DNA of 64,000 nt from positions 63,265,190 to 63,329,189 of the forward strand of contig CM061233.1 of assembly GCA_030844895.1 (NCBI GenBank), given 5' to 3'. The position numbers were made by a program, and so were the translations under genes. How positions within the stretch are numbered: the stretch's first letter is position 1; each line of letters starts with the position of its first letter. The notes under the pieces are model-generated. The model was not told the DNA's origin. It did not search any database and worked only from the letters and a program-made list of their open reading frames with translations. The stretch is from Ambrosia x helenae. Its lineage: Eukaryota > Streptophyta > Magnoliopsida > Asterales > Asteraceae. Of this stretch, positions 47,208-59,224 are shown one piece after another.

Positions 47208-48079
47208 AAATTCCCTTCCAATCTTCCAATCTTCAGAGTACAAGGTATGAATCTCCTAGTTTATGCAATATTATCTTGTTGTTCAAGTATAAGTAACCTA
47301 GGTTTTTGCTCTCATCTTTTAAGTATTAGGGATTCTTCATATTTGTTTAACTAATCCTTAAAACTTCTTGAATGTTTGCACTGGTTAGTATAAATTAGCA
47401 TATATTGTTGTTCTAATCTTTAAGATTTTGGGTTACCTTCGTAAAGTTCAAATTAAATCCGAAAATTTTGAAGTTTTTTTTTTTTTTAATTTTTAGCATA
47501 ATATTTAGGGATATTTAGCATAGTGATAGATTAATTTCGTGTTATGCTTGTAGTGTAGTATTAATCTTAGTAGTAAATTAGGTTTGTTTAAGAAATTTTG
47601 GGGCTTTCTTCATAATTGTTCAAACAAGCCCAAAATTTCGGACATTCTTCATAATAATTCAGATTTCTAAGCGCCTTTTCATAAGAAAGCTTGTAATTGA
47701 TATGATTTTGCAAAATTAATGTGAATGGGATGTTAAAAATCTGAATTTGTAACAACTTCATAAAGTTTCAAGTGTTCGGCCATTCAAAGCATGAAAACAA
47801 TATGATTTTGCAAAACCAAGTGTTTGAATGGCCGCGCTTGAGTGTATTTGGCGTAAACACTACAAAAGGATACAAGCCAAATGCCCAGAATCGAACAAAA
47901 AGCTGCTGAAAATCATTGTCGCGCCACTATTAACAGTGAACGGCCGTTCGGAAATTGTGAACGGCCGTTCACATCTTCTGATGTGAAAATTTGGTTTTTG
48001 TCGCGACTGTTTTAGGTGCTGATACTTTTCCTTGACTGTGTTTAACATTTTTAAGATTGTTTTAATGCAGATGGTTCAT
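47208..48079 (+). mobile_element. Athila-type element, non-coding segment after the insertion
   Basis: Continues the sequence broken at 36669. It contains two GAACGGCCGTTC palindromes (47938-47949 and 47959-47970). There is no gag or pol coding between here and the ORF at 48080, so that part of the element is deleted. Confidence 0.5.
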
Positions 48080-49311
48080 TAGTTCCTTCGTTTCCAAGCC
48101 AACAATGCCAAGGACCAACAATGCATTGGGGAATTTCAAGCCCTTTGGGCAAGGCGAGATGCAATTGCAGAGCCCCGCAGGCTTTGTTGGGATACCGTGC
48201 GGGCTTTGAATCAAGAACAGAGACTCCGAGAGATGCTCGATTATCCCATGGACAGATTACTAAGTATCAATCAATCTGTCTATGAGGAACTCACCATAGA
48301 ATTCTTGTCATCCTACCATTACACCAAGCCTCGAACAAGGGAGCAAACCGACTTTACAAACGATGGGCAATGGGGCTTAGAGTTCAGATTAGGCGGTACA
48401 TGGTACCGAATGTTTGTGGCCGAGCTAGGGGTCCATCTGGGGATATACACAGATGAAGAAGTTCGTGAGAACGACTTCAATGAGGTGAAGTTCCGCTTCA
48501 ACGGCCCACAGGAGCGACAGGAATTTTGGACAGAGCTCACAAATCTAAACCAATACAATCCCCAGAGCTCAAAAGCCTCAAGGATAAGGGACCCACTGCT
48601 AAAGGTTGTTCATCAGGTCATCTGCCACACCATGGTTGGAAGGAAGGACAGTTCCCTCTCCAGACTTATTGTTCCTGTATTCCCTTGTTAGGAATGAACC
48701 TGTCAAGTGTCAACTTAGCTGCACTATTAGCTAATTTCTTCATAAATGCAGCAGGTTGCGCGCCCGACAGTGAAATACATGGCGGCGAATATGTGACAGT
48801 CCTAGCCCATAATCTTGGAATCATGGAAAGGGCGAGAGGTTTGCATAGGGTTGCGCATGGAAGTTTGGTGGATATGCAGGTCCTGAGGAATAAAGGGATC
48901 GTGCACAGGGCAGCGAATAGTATATATAGATTGAAAGGCCTTGACGATGAGATTTGGGACCCACTTCCACCGAGTGAAAATGAAGGTGATGAGTCAGAGG
49001 GTGAGGATGAAGAAGAGGAAGTAGAAGAGCACGGGGATGATGGTACTGGAGGAGACCACATCTAGCTGCCACAGCAGCAGCACCAGCCGCCACCTCAGAA
49101 CTTCTATGGGGAGTTCACCGCGTTCAGAGATGAGACGCGGTCGAACTTCAACAGCATGTTCGACAGTTTTCATTATCTCTTTACTAACCTCCACGCTATG
49201 CACCTGGATTACTTCGGTAATCCCCCGCATCCTTTTGCGGGACCAAGTGATAAGCGCAGGAGAGGACATGATGGAGCGGGTCCGTCTGGGACCCGACATG
49301 ATGATGATTAG
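48080..49311 (+). pseudogene. Athila-type additional ORF (env-position protein), broken
   Basis: Protein of the type found downstream of pol in Athila-lineage Ty3 elements. Clues are the IEFLSSYHYTKPRT segment, the GTWYRMFVAELGVHLGIYTD motif, and later NLAALLANFFINAAG and GGEYVTVLAHNLGI. Frames change twice between about 48640 and 48700. A TAG at 49063-49065 is followed by an open C-terminal part to 49311 with an acidic run (about 48985-49040) and a basic KRRR cluster near 49253. Its function in this lineage is uncertain. The breaks make it a pseudogene. Confidence 0.7.
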
Positions 49312-52300
49312 AGGACCGGTTCGAGCATGTGGTGGCGGTTGATTTGATTTGATTTATTTTATTTGCTTTATGTTTAGTACTTGGGGTTTCATTTTGGGAC
49401 ACTTTTAAAACCCCCCAGTTTATGTATGTTTTAGAAATTTTACTTTTATGTCTTTCTTTATTTTATTTTAGTACTAATGAATGTTTGGAGTTTAATTTTA
49501 ATGAGTTGTGTGTTTCAGGGCGCCTTTTTTTCTTTATACCTTTCGCTACTTGTTTAGCACTTTTGTAGGTACTCAGGAAAAGGAGTTCAGGATACACACG
49601 AGCACTGAGGGCTGAGCAGACACGACAACGTCCATGGATAACCTTCAGTTTGCTTCGACACCAGGGAATTTTAGTTTCGCCTCTTGCACTATAGTTTAGC
49701 TATTCATAATGCTTTACTATTTTTTTGAATCACATTGGGGACAATGTGATGTTCAAGTGTGGGGAGGGTAACTATGTTAACGTTACTTTGCTTGTCCCAA
49801 GTTGTTCAAAAACTCTCAGTTTTTAATTTTTGTGGCATAATACTTATAAAAACATGAAAATCACAAAAATAGAATAAAGCAAAAGCCGTTTACTTCATAA
49901 TTTTTGTAAATTAATATGGTTGGTTGTGTTTTAAGAAGCGTTAGATTTGATAAAAACAGGCAAGCCAAATGAAAAATAAAATAGTTTGAAAAGCGTGGTA
50001 AAACAAAAGATTGACTAGCATGTTAATTTTTACACTTGTACCCATTCCTTCCGTTACGTGAGCATTCTTTTTGAGCCTTTTATTGCTTTTTTCGATATTT
50101 GCTCGCTATATGCGGAATATGAGTGCGCCGAATGGCTTATGTGATTTAGAACTTGTTAATAGCATACTTTTCGAGATCATATATGTGTAGATTTGCATGA
50201 AAAATGATTGAGGCATTTAGGTTACCCTTTTGAATTAAGCATTTTCTTTTCGTTTTATCTGTTTCCCGCACCCAAATGTTATCCACTAGTTAACCATGTT
50301 GAGCCTATATCCGTTTTTTTTCTTCTTACTTAACCCAACATTTCACCACTAAACCAAATTTAACCTTTTTCTTTTAAACCTTTTGTGTTGGAACTCAGCT
50401 TAGGTTATTGTTTGACTCGTTTTGTGTTATAATTCATGTTCGGGCTTTTAGATCCCGTGTTTTGTGTATATTCGCGTTATAGTTATCAGTTATGTTTAGT
50501 AGTGTAAGCTTGTTATATATATATATATATAAATTCAGAAAAATATTATACCCTAAAATAGGGTGATTTAGAAGAGTTTGAACAGTTTTTAGGGCTTTAA
50601 AGTTAGAATTTTGTGGTTAGCTCGAAGTAAATAAAAAGCACCTATATTCGTGTGTGTTTTGTAAAGTTTGTGGCTGTTTCTATTAGTTGGACATAACCGT
50701 CGAGTTTTAGCCGTTTTGTCACTATAAATATCCATTCCACACCCTTTGCCATTACCTATCATTACAACCCATAAAGTCCTCTTGATTTATGCATTTCTAT
50801 ATATGAATTGGTAGAGATTAAATCTTTTAACAAGCATATGATATCACACAAGTCATTGTCTTGGCATTGAGAGTTTACACATACACATTTCATATGTATG
50901 GTCCACAAATAAGCCGAGTGTGTGTGAACATTATGATTGGTGTAAAGATATGCATGCTATGTCGATTTGATGTTAACCATTGCTTTGATTTTCTATATAT
51001 ATATATATATATATATATATTTCCAAGCGCTTATCGGTTTGAAATCTTTGATGATGTCTTTTGACAAACCAATTAGCCGTTTGATTTATTAACTTTCCGG
51101 TTTGCTACTCGTGTTGTCATTGGGAGTGTTGTTGAGTTTTCTATTTCTTAGGGATAAGCAATGTTTAAGTGTGGGGATGTTTGATATACGTTGATTTATA
51201 CATATAAAAGACCCCATTTAACTCCCATTTATATACGTTTTTGGCCTTATACATTATGGATTGGTACTTATTTTGGTATCTTTATAATTACAGGTCTTAA
51301 ACGGTGTCCAGGAAGCAAACCGGATCAAACATGAAGGTTTCTGCGTGAAAACGGAAGGCTGTATCATTCCGAACGGCCGTTCGGGCATTGTGAACGGCCG
51401 TTCGGTTGTTGTGAACGACTGTTCAACCTTCTCAGCCCCTTTAAAACCCACTTCAAACTTCAGTTTTCAGGATCGGTTGGTTTCAAGACTTTTTGGGAGT
51501 TTCTCTGGCGATTTTTGGAGCCTTGAGCAGGTGCTGATCACGTCCGTTCATAGCCCGGAATCCCTAAGATTGATCCGACCATCCGATCAAAATTAACCTT
51601 GCTTGATTATGGTTTGATTTCTTGAGTCATTTCATAAGTTTTTGGTACTTTCAAGTGTTGGTTATCTATCTATTTTCGTTTATGTATTTAGTATGAATCA
51701 GTAAGCACTTTGTGCAAAACCAATACTTAGCTTGTTCTTGTTAAACATTGGTATGTTATTTTGTTTGAATGAATCATTAAGCTTTATGTTCATGTTGAAT
51801 CTTCATGATTTGTATGTAAACAATCCTGTTGTTGTAGTCTCGTTTGATATTGTTGTACCTTGGATGATTAGCAAAGTATGGATTAGATATGGTTAAAAAC
51901 TCCTAGTTTATGCTTTGTTAACAAAGTTAGTAACTTGTTAGTAACTTTGTGCCATGAAACTGTATTGGTTTAGTAAAAGGTAGTTTCAATAATAACCGGG
52001 AGTATTGACTTACACGTAAAATAGCTTTAATCGGCTAAATGGTGTTATTGCGCATCTTTGACATGATTAATGATCTTTGTTTAGAGATTTTGGTTGAAAT
52101 CGCTTTCCTGGTAGATTTATGTTCAAAGTGTGCAAGATGAGATTGATTGTGTATGAATCTGATTTATGCTCGTTCTTCTGGCTATATTGTGTTAATCGGT
52201 GTAGCTTTCTTGATTGAGTGCGGTTGAGGATTCCCGAAAGGTGATACTAACCTATCTTTAAAGGTTTACATGAGTGCATATCAATTGCTCGCTAATGAAC

Positions 52301-52600
52301 GATTTTAGGTGGTTAGCATGTGTTTATCGTGTTAGCTTTCTAAAGAGTTGTCATGTTAAGATGCCCGAAAAGGATACTAATTGTCTGAAAATGGGAATAT
52401 TGATTAAAGTGTTTGGTTCGGGTTCAAACTTAGTTAACATGCTTAAGTTGTATGAAAACAAGTCTTTATATATCTATTTTTCTATTTGGAGTCTTATATA
52501 TATATATATATATATATATATTTGCTATGCTTTAGTTTAAATTATATATATACTTAAAAAGCAATGTCGGTGGCCAATAGGATTAGGCCAACCGACTTTG
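49312..52600 (+). mobile_element. Athila-type element, 3' non-coding region and LTR-like end
   Basis: No coding. Purine-rich AAGTGTGGGGAGG (about 49756) and AAGTGTGGGGATG (51167-51179) are typical of Athila 3' ends; the second is probably the polypurine tract, with an LTR starting TGATATACG at about 51182. Two palindromes GAACGGCCGTTC lie at 51371-51382 and 51392-51403. (TA)n runs lie at 50515-50530, 50996-51020 and 52497-52520. The right border is not resolved. Confidence 0.45.
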
Positions 52601-53469
52601 CTTTACTTTAATTACCTAAAAACGTGTATTCTAAATAAAATACGCTTTGGTCCAAGTATATATTTGTGGTAGATTTTTCCTATTCATTTCTTTTTTAATT
52701 TTGTTTTTTAATCTTCCTTTTGCTTTGTTTTTATGTCTAATGTTATGTTTTAGGTATTATATACGTAAGCAAGGCATGGCAATAAGTTTTTATTTTGGCT
52801 TCGTTTTTAATATAAGTTTTTTTTTCCAACGATGTGTTGATTGATTTCATGGTTAACAAGCCACAATACGAAAATGTTTTGTTTTTCTTACTTTAATATG
52901 TTTTCTTTTATAAAGATGACAAATGTTGACACCACATAAACGCGCAACAGAGTTGTATGACGACGAAAGTGCGAGACAAGTCACAATGCATGGGGAATTG
53001 TCATACTTATTTTTAAATGTTTTGTCATAAATTCTTTTACGGTACTCAATGTTACTGTCACAACGCAAGGGTATTGCTTAGGTCACTCCTCCCATCCCTT
53101 TTCAGATTTTTATGCAAAGATGACAAGAGAAATGGTTGTGCTGTGCTTCCCTTTTTTTTTTTTTTTTTTTTTTTTCTAAATTCAAACTAACTTGAGTTAT
53201 TAGCAAAATATGTGTTGGGTGGTGTCTCATACGGGCATAGAAGGTGTGTAATCCTAAAAGCATTTAAGGTGTAACTAACATCACCGTTTTAATTTCAGTG
53301 TGTTGCAAACATGCGCCCCAACACAATGTGTGGCGGGTAAATCTATGTCATTTGTCGCAACATGGGTTCGATTACTGCCATTTTAAAACCATCTAAGGCA
53401 TAGTTTTGCTACCTATAATATGGAGCATTGTCATTACGCAACAGGCGACAAGGTATTTTAACCGGTTTA
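52601..53469. other. Spacer without recognised genes
   Basis: AT-rich, with a T homopolymer of more than 20 bases near 53152-53175. It may be the body of the Helitron-like element that ends at 53504, but a 5' end was not seen. Confidence 0.3.
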
Positions 53470-53504
53470 GTGCGCCGCAACGCGCGCGTAGGGCTACAAC
53501 CTAG
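53470..53504 (+). mobile_element. Helitron-like 3' terminus
   Basis: GTGCGCCGCAACGCGCGCG (about 53470-53488) can form a short hairpin and is followed by CTAG at 53501-53504 and T. It resembles the termini at 12759, 14242 and 20586 but is more diverged. Confidence 0.4.
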
Positions 53505-54410
53505 TTAGATTAAATTAGTTAAACCAAACATTCTCTATGTTTCTTACCGGTAAATCAGTGACAACAGTTCAGTACAATCGCTCCGCGCGCGTCCATGGAT
53601 CGATACTTGGTTCTTATCTATTTACTACATATGTAATAGGGTGCGCTTGCCCTTTAATGTGTGTTCTAATGTTAAGATTAAAATCATTTTTATAAATTTA
53701 AAACCCAAGTTGCGCGTACGTATTTATATGTATGCTCGCAGCACATCATTGACCACCTGCTGGCGTCTTACGTGACGTCTGGCAGCAGACAGACATGCTT
53801 GTACAGTGCTCTGTCCAGCATTGTTCACAACAGCATGGTGGAGGCATGGGAGCAGTCAAGTCGCCATTACCTGTCAGTGGTCGTTGGACCACTCCAGACA
53901 CGTGTTTTTATCTGAGTGGCGCAAGACATGTTCAGATCTGACCAAATCTTCTTAATTCTTGATCGTCCGTACCTCGTACCAAAAGCTGAGGTTGGGCGAA
54001 TATTCCGCGCGTGTATACACGCGTGGAGATTCCCTTTCATTGGTGACGTCATAGAGCTGAAGTGATCTCGCGCATGAGCTGGTTACCACGTGGGAGATTG
54101 GTTCCGCGGTAACCTGACTAGTTGTCGCGTGGGCTTACTTCCGCGGATTAAGTTGCCGCGGGGTCTTCATGGAAGGTGTTTTTGGGATAGGGACGTTATC
54201 CGCGCAAGGATCAGGTACCCTATCCCTTTAGTCATGAAGGCAGTTTATGAAGAACAAGAGGGTAGTGGAGACCCTTTAAACATCAGGCTTGCAACATTCA
54301 ACATTGGATCATCAGCAAAGATATATATATGAATGATAAAGAAGCAAAGAAGAAGGAGGCCCAACAAGAATTTAACCACCAAGTATGAAAGAAAGAAGTC
54401 ATCCCCGAGT
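53505..54410. other. Spacer with a locally GC-rich, CGCG-containing stretch
   Basis: Between about 53740 and 54250 the sequence is richer in G+C than its surroundings, with several CGCG tetramers, and looks like LTR or leader sequence. No protein or terminus was recognised. Confidence 0.3.
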
Positions 54411-54990
54411 ATCCTTTTGGAATGTGTTGTAGTTTGTGTAAGCAACCGTTTCATTACATAAAGAATTGTCCCAAAAGGATGCGTAAAATAGAATTTATGG
54501 TTACGGGAACCGATAACAAAGGATAGGATGATATATGGTATGCTATTCTTATGAGAAGGGAACATGGTTGTAGTAACAAGGATCTATTCACGGATATGAA
54601 TAAATCCTTTGGATAGAAGGATCCCTGGAGGGATATAGGAATGAATACTTTGGAGGAAGAGGGAGTGTGTTTATAACAAGTGCAGGGCTGATCCATTGGA
54701 TATTTTCATTAGTTAGTTTTGAATAAATTTGTAGTGGTCAAATAACGTGGTCCATGTTTCCTATTTTATATCCTTCCTTTTAGTAAATGTTTGCTAGAAT
54801 TTCTCAACCATTTAAGTTTATATTAAGTCTCCTTGTTCCTATTTAAGAAATGTATTTGCTATCAATTAGGGCATGAATGAAATATATCCGATAACTCACT
54901 CAAGAAGGATACGAAATAGAGTTTGATGAAGATATTTGTCATGTGTTCAAGCTACTTATTTAGAAACCGAAAGAAAACATGAAGGTCAAG
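54411..54990 (+). pseudogene. Degenerate copia-like gag / gag-preintegrase fragments
   Basis: A CCHC knuckle CSLCKQPFHYIKNC (54428-54469) is followed by broken frames. Near 54890-54950 a stretch reads LTQEGYEIEFDEDICHVF, which resembles the gag-preintegrase segment of Ty1/copia-type polyproteins. Several stops and frame changes are present. RT and integrase are absent. Confidence 0.45.
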
Positions 54991-55107
54991 ATCATAACAT
55001 ATATAGGAAGTGTCAAGGGGAAGATTATTTTATCTTCAAGACTTCAAGTTTCCACTAAACAATGAAGAAGATGGCAGCCTTACAGGAGGCAGCCGCAAGG
55101 TGCAAAA

Positions 55108-56477
55108 TGTAACACCCCAACCGATGGCGGAAACATCGAGGCGTCACGAATGAATGATTGTTTAGTAGCTCATGGTAATACATATGTTTAAATAATCCTT
55201 TATTTCATTACAAAATTTAATTAGAATAAAGTCTACATCAAATAATCAAACAAAGCTTAAAACTTCAAATATCTCCTCATGCTAGCTCTAGACTTCAAGC
55301 ATCAGTATTTCCTGTTGAGTTTGGAAAAATGGGGGGGTCAACTAGAAGTTGGTGAGAATACATAAGCCATGTCAAGCAATTAAGTTTAAGAATAAAAGTT
55401 TAGCAATTCATATGTCTATCGTAAGTTTAAGTCTACATGAATAAACATGATATGTTGAATCGACATAATCAAACCTCCGACTAGTTTAGGTCCATCCCGT
55501 CATCCACGGTTCACCTTAATAATATGTTGGAACGATAACAATCACCCACGCTACCTATGTAGGAGGTACACGTATCCGGGTGGGATTGTCAATCCAATAG
55601 ATCTATTATTGAGTATCGCCGGCTTGGCCATAGCTAATGATTATGTAATGTTGAAACTCGTTGAAACTGTTGTTGTAGTCTAAATCATGAGGCATTAAAG
55701 TTTACAACTAGACATGTATGTAGAATTGCTTAAGTATAATGTTGCAAGTATAAAGAATTGCATAAACATGGTTACGTAAACTCACCTTAGAAAAGTATTA
55801 AGTCTCGAGAAATAGAATATGTGTACCCCCAAAGTTGCCAAGTATTACCAAAGCTTAATCGTGATTATTGAGTGGTCAAACGAAAAAGTCAAACGCACGA
55901 GCAAAAGCTTGAAAGGATGATTTATAACAGAAATTGAAGATGAAGAAAGAGTATTTGGCGAGTTTAGAGTGCCAAGTATAATGGTCATAGGTGGGTTTTT
56001 ATACTAGTTTTGGATTCAATTAGCCATTAAAATTGGTCAACACCATAAAGTAAGGTTTTATGATGAATTGACTATTTGACTAAGACTTTGACTGTTTGAC
56101 TAAGACTTTGACTAGGACTTTGACCAGGACTTTGACTGTTTGACTAAGACTTTGACTCCAAGAATTATGTTGTCAAGACTTTATTTTGAAATGAATTTAT
56201 ATCTTCCTTGCTTGAGATTATAAATGTAATTGGAAAAATCATTAGTTTGAATTAGAAAATAAAAACACCGTCTTATAAAATGACGATTTTATAAATAGAA
56301 TTAGGATAGGACATATGTCATGATTGAAGATTTTTTTTTTAAGTACAATGATAAAATGAACTTAGAAAAATAGAGTGCACGGATAAAGATAAGAATACTT
56401 AGAAATAAATTAGACTTTATATCATGGATTGGGAAATACTTTAATGCAAAATAAATGGGAAAATTCGTGAGGTTACA
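55108..56477 (-). mobile_element. Solo LTR, second family, antisense
   Basis: 1370 bp from TGTAACACCCCAACCG to GTGAGGTTACA, flanked by a perfect CAAAA duplication (55103-55107 and 56478-56482). The left 40 bases match the LTR end at 22751 (TGTAACACCCCAACCGATGG), but the rest differs, so it is a shorter, related family. No internal region, so a solo LTR. A cluster of TTGAC motifs lies at 56066-56163. Confidence 0.88.
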
Positions 56478-56527
56478 CAAAAGAACAAAGGGAAAAGGGC
56501 TGCAGAAGAAGAAAGTCGTATGGAAGG

Positions 56528-57099
56528 TGTTAGGATCGAGAACACACACGCACACGGACACGAGATTTTACATGGTTCGGTCTAAGCTGACGTACATCCA
56601 CGGGCGCAACTGGGGTATTCTTATTATTGAGTGATACAAAAATTACAAGTACAAGAGGGATATTTATAGGCACGAATTAGATTAAACCCTATGCTAAACT
56701 TAATCACCAAGTTAATCATACTGGGCCAGGCCTATATGTGGGCTGACGAAGACAGCATCTTTAACAATCTCCCACATAGTGTCTTCGGACCACGAATTGC
56801 ACCATCTCTTCTGTACTTATGTAAATAAAATTTCCCCTTGATCTTCAATGCACATCCAGTTACCCCGATCTCCTCAACACTATTACTGGATACCAGCTGA
56901 AGCCTCGCATATCCAACATTACACATCCGATAAACATGTCTGTTGGATTCTTAGCACCTGGGATATTCTTCAAGTTGATTGTGCCATCAGCAACCAATCC
57001 TCTCACGAAGTAATATATTGTCCCGATGTGCTTTGTCTTCTCGTGATACATAGGATTCTTAGCAAGTGTCACTGCATTTTCATTACATTGTGTAACACC
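56528..57099 (-). mobile_element. 3' end of a Ty1/copia element: RNase H fragment plus LTR
   Basis: Minus strand: the end of RNase H at about 57090-56860 (NENAVTLAKNPMYHEKTKHI and GTINLKNIPGAKNPTDMF), then a purine tract ATGTGGGAGAT, then a 239-bp LTR (56766 down to 56528, TGTTAAAG to CCTAACA). The LTR contains the copia-typical ACATGGTTCGG and ACGTACATCCACGGG stretches. The 5' remainder is missing; the sequence is cut by the hAT MITE at 57100. Confidence 0.8.
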
Positions 57100-57767
57100 T
57101 AGGGCTGTGCAACGGTTCAGAACCGGACCAAACCGAACCGGACCGAACCGAACCGCGAATCGTTTAGTCCAAAATATGAGAACCGGAACCGAAACCGGAA
57201 CCGATAATTACTAAACGGTTCGGTTCCAGAACCGGGTGAAACGGTTCTAGACCGGAACCGGTTGTCAATAAAATCCTAAAATTAACATTAACAATTAAAT
57301 AAAAAAATAAACAAAAACAATGATTTTTCTTAAAAAAATTTATCAACAGTTTGTGTTAAACATGGTTACTAAAAGTATAGCAGTTTACGTATCAAAATAT
57401 GTTTTGTTCGGATCAGATCATTCTTTTTATATAGATTAAACGGGTCAGAACAAGTTGTGCTGACTGCTGACCATCACATAAGGCAATATTCTACATTCCT
57501 ACCAAGTAAAACAATTTAAAAGTGTTAAGAACTATAAAGAAGGAAACAACACATTCTATTTCAAACTAATAATAGAATATTTAAATATTTAATTTAATTC
57601 AAAACGGTTCTAACGGATCTTAACTGGACCCGTCGGTTATACCAGGAACCGATTATGCCAAAATATGAGAACCGGAACCGGAACCTACATTAATTTGGTT
57701 CGGTTCTAGCGGTTTCGGGTCGGTTTCACGGTTTTTGCGGTTCAGAACCGTTTATTGCTCACCCCTA
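57100..57767. mobile_element. hAT-type MITE
   Basis: Ends TAGGGCTGTGCAA and TTGCTCACCCCTA, flanked by 8-bp duplications matching at 7 of 8 positions (GTAACACC at 57092-57099, CTAACACC at 57768-57775). Subterminal 'gaaccgg' arrays on both sides. No transposase. Inserted in or next to the copia fragment. Confidence 0.75.
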
Positions 57768-57775
57768 CTAACACC

Positions 57776-59224
57776 CATGGGTGTTACATTTCTCGTTAAC
57801 GGCCCGACCACCCGATTATTTAAATTGTAACTGTTCTAAATAAATCTTTATTCCTGCAGCCAAACACCCCATATATGCTGATAAACGCGTTGCCAATCAC
57901 TCTATGAGCAGACCTTATACTCATCACCGAACACCCTCTATCTTCACATCCAAACACTCCCAATTTATTTTCCCATATAAAAACCTCTCTCCCGATGTGT
58001 GTGGCTCAATGGGTTATATAAGGTATGATTATTCTTCCTGGATCTGTTTTACAGATTATACACTATGAAACCGGTTATTGATACTTCATATAATGATGCT
58101 CTCGAATTTGAATTTTGTTAGCCATTTTATTCATTGTGTTTAATAATAATTTGAATATGTTCTTTTGGTTTTCGTTTCTCTCTTAAGGCAAAGTTTCGCG
58201 ATGTGTCCAGAGAAGATGGCAGTCTCCTAACATTACTACATGTTTACAGTCGCACACTGTGACAATTATAATGTTTAAACTTAGTATTTGTGTTAGCTAT
58301 GGGTGCTGCTGATAGGCTAGGTTGCTGTCTCTTTGGGTATAATTTTGAGCCGTGCGATCGGTTTTTTTTTTCGCTTCCTCTTAAGCTATGCTGTGGGATT
58401 GTCACTGATAGTGTGCTGGTGTGTGTTAGACTACCTGCATTCTGAATCAATATTGATTATTTGCGTCTGTCTGTCTGTCGCTTTGTTTTTATGTTTGTAC
58501 CTGAAATCTGCATCAAATATATGTGAGAAAGTCTGTCACCTGAGTTATGTTTGAAAGACGGGTGCAAAAACAGTAGACAAAAATATAACACAACTGCTAC
58601 AGATACGTAAGAATTCGAGTTACCTGTTAACTAAGATTTGTGCTATTTCATCTTATTGAAGTCTGTACACTATGTCTATTTGTAGATTTAACGGGCCACA
58701 TATGTTCACTAAATCATATTCGCAAACCGTTTTTTGAAAGTGTGTATATTATTATTGTAATAATGATGCTCTTGAATTTTGTTAGCCATTTTATTCATTG
58801 TGTTTCATTTGATTATTAATAATCTGAATATGTTCTTTTGGAAAAGTTTCGCAATGTGTCCAGAGAAGATGGCAGTCCCCTAACATTACTACATGTTTAC
58901 ACACACAGGATTAAACGATTTGGTAAATCTCAAGAGTGTTTTGATCTTGTAGTTTCGATCCTTTCTGTGACACTGTGACAAGTACAATGTTTAAACTTAG
59001 TATTCTGTGACACTGTGACAAGTACAATGTTCAAACCAAACAAAAGTCCAAAATCATGTTATTAAAATGATTAAAGGACAAATTAGGCACCGCCCCTGTA
59101 TGCTGATTGGTGATTAGAGATATCTGAATGAATGTCTGAACCAGTGTACACTTTACAACTCTTCACTCTCAAGCCTTCACAACATCATACATTCCATCTA
59201 CAGTCTTTCTTAACTTTGTAACCA
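57776..59224 (+). promoter_or_regulatory. Upstream region of the NLR gene with duplicated segments
   Basis: No gene. Two related blocks, about 58093-58290 and 58763-59004, share GTTAGCCATTTTATTCATTG, GTGTCCAGAGAAGATGGCAG and TAACATTACTACATGTTTAC. The second also ends in a 40-bp tandem repeat (58965-59004 and 59005-59036). A CT-rich leader (about 59158-59224) precedes the start codon. No clear TATA box. Confidence 0.5.

Noticed and set aside
48526..49065. Acidic host protein of 179 aa
   Set aside because: Internal motifs and context match the Athila downstream ORF; the N-terminal part of this frame is a frameshifted reading of the same ORF.
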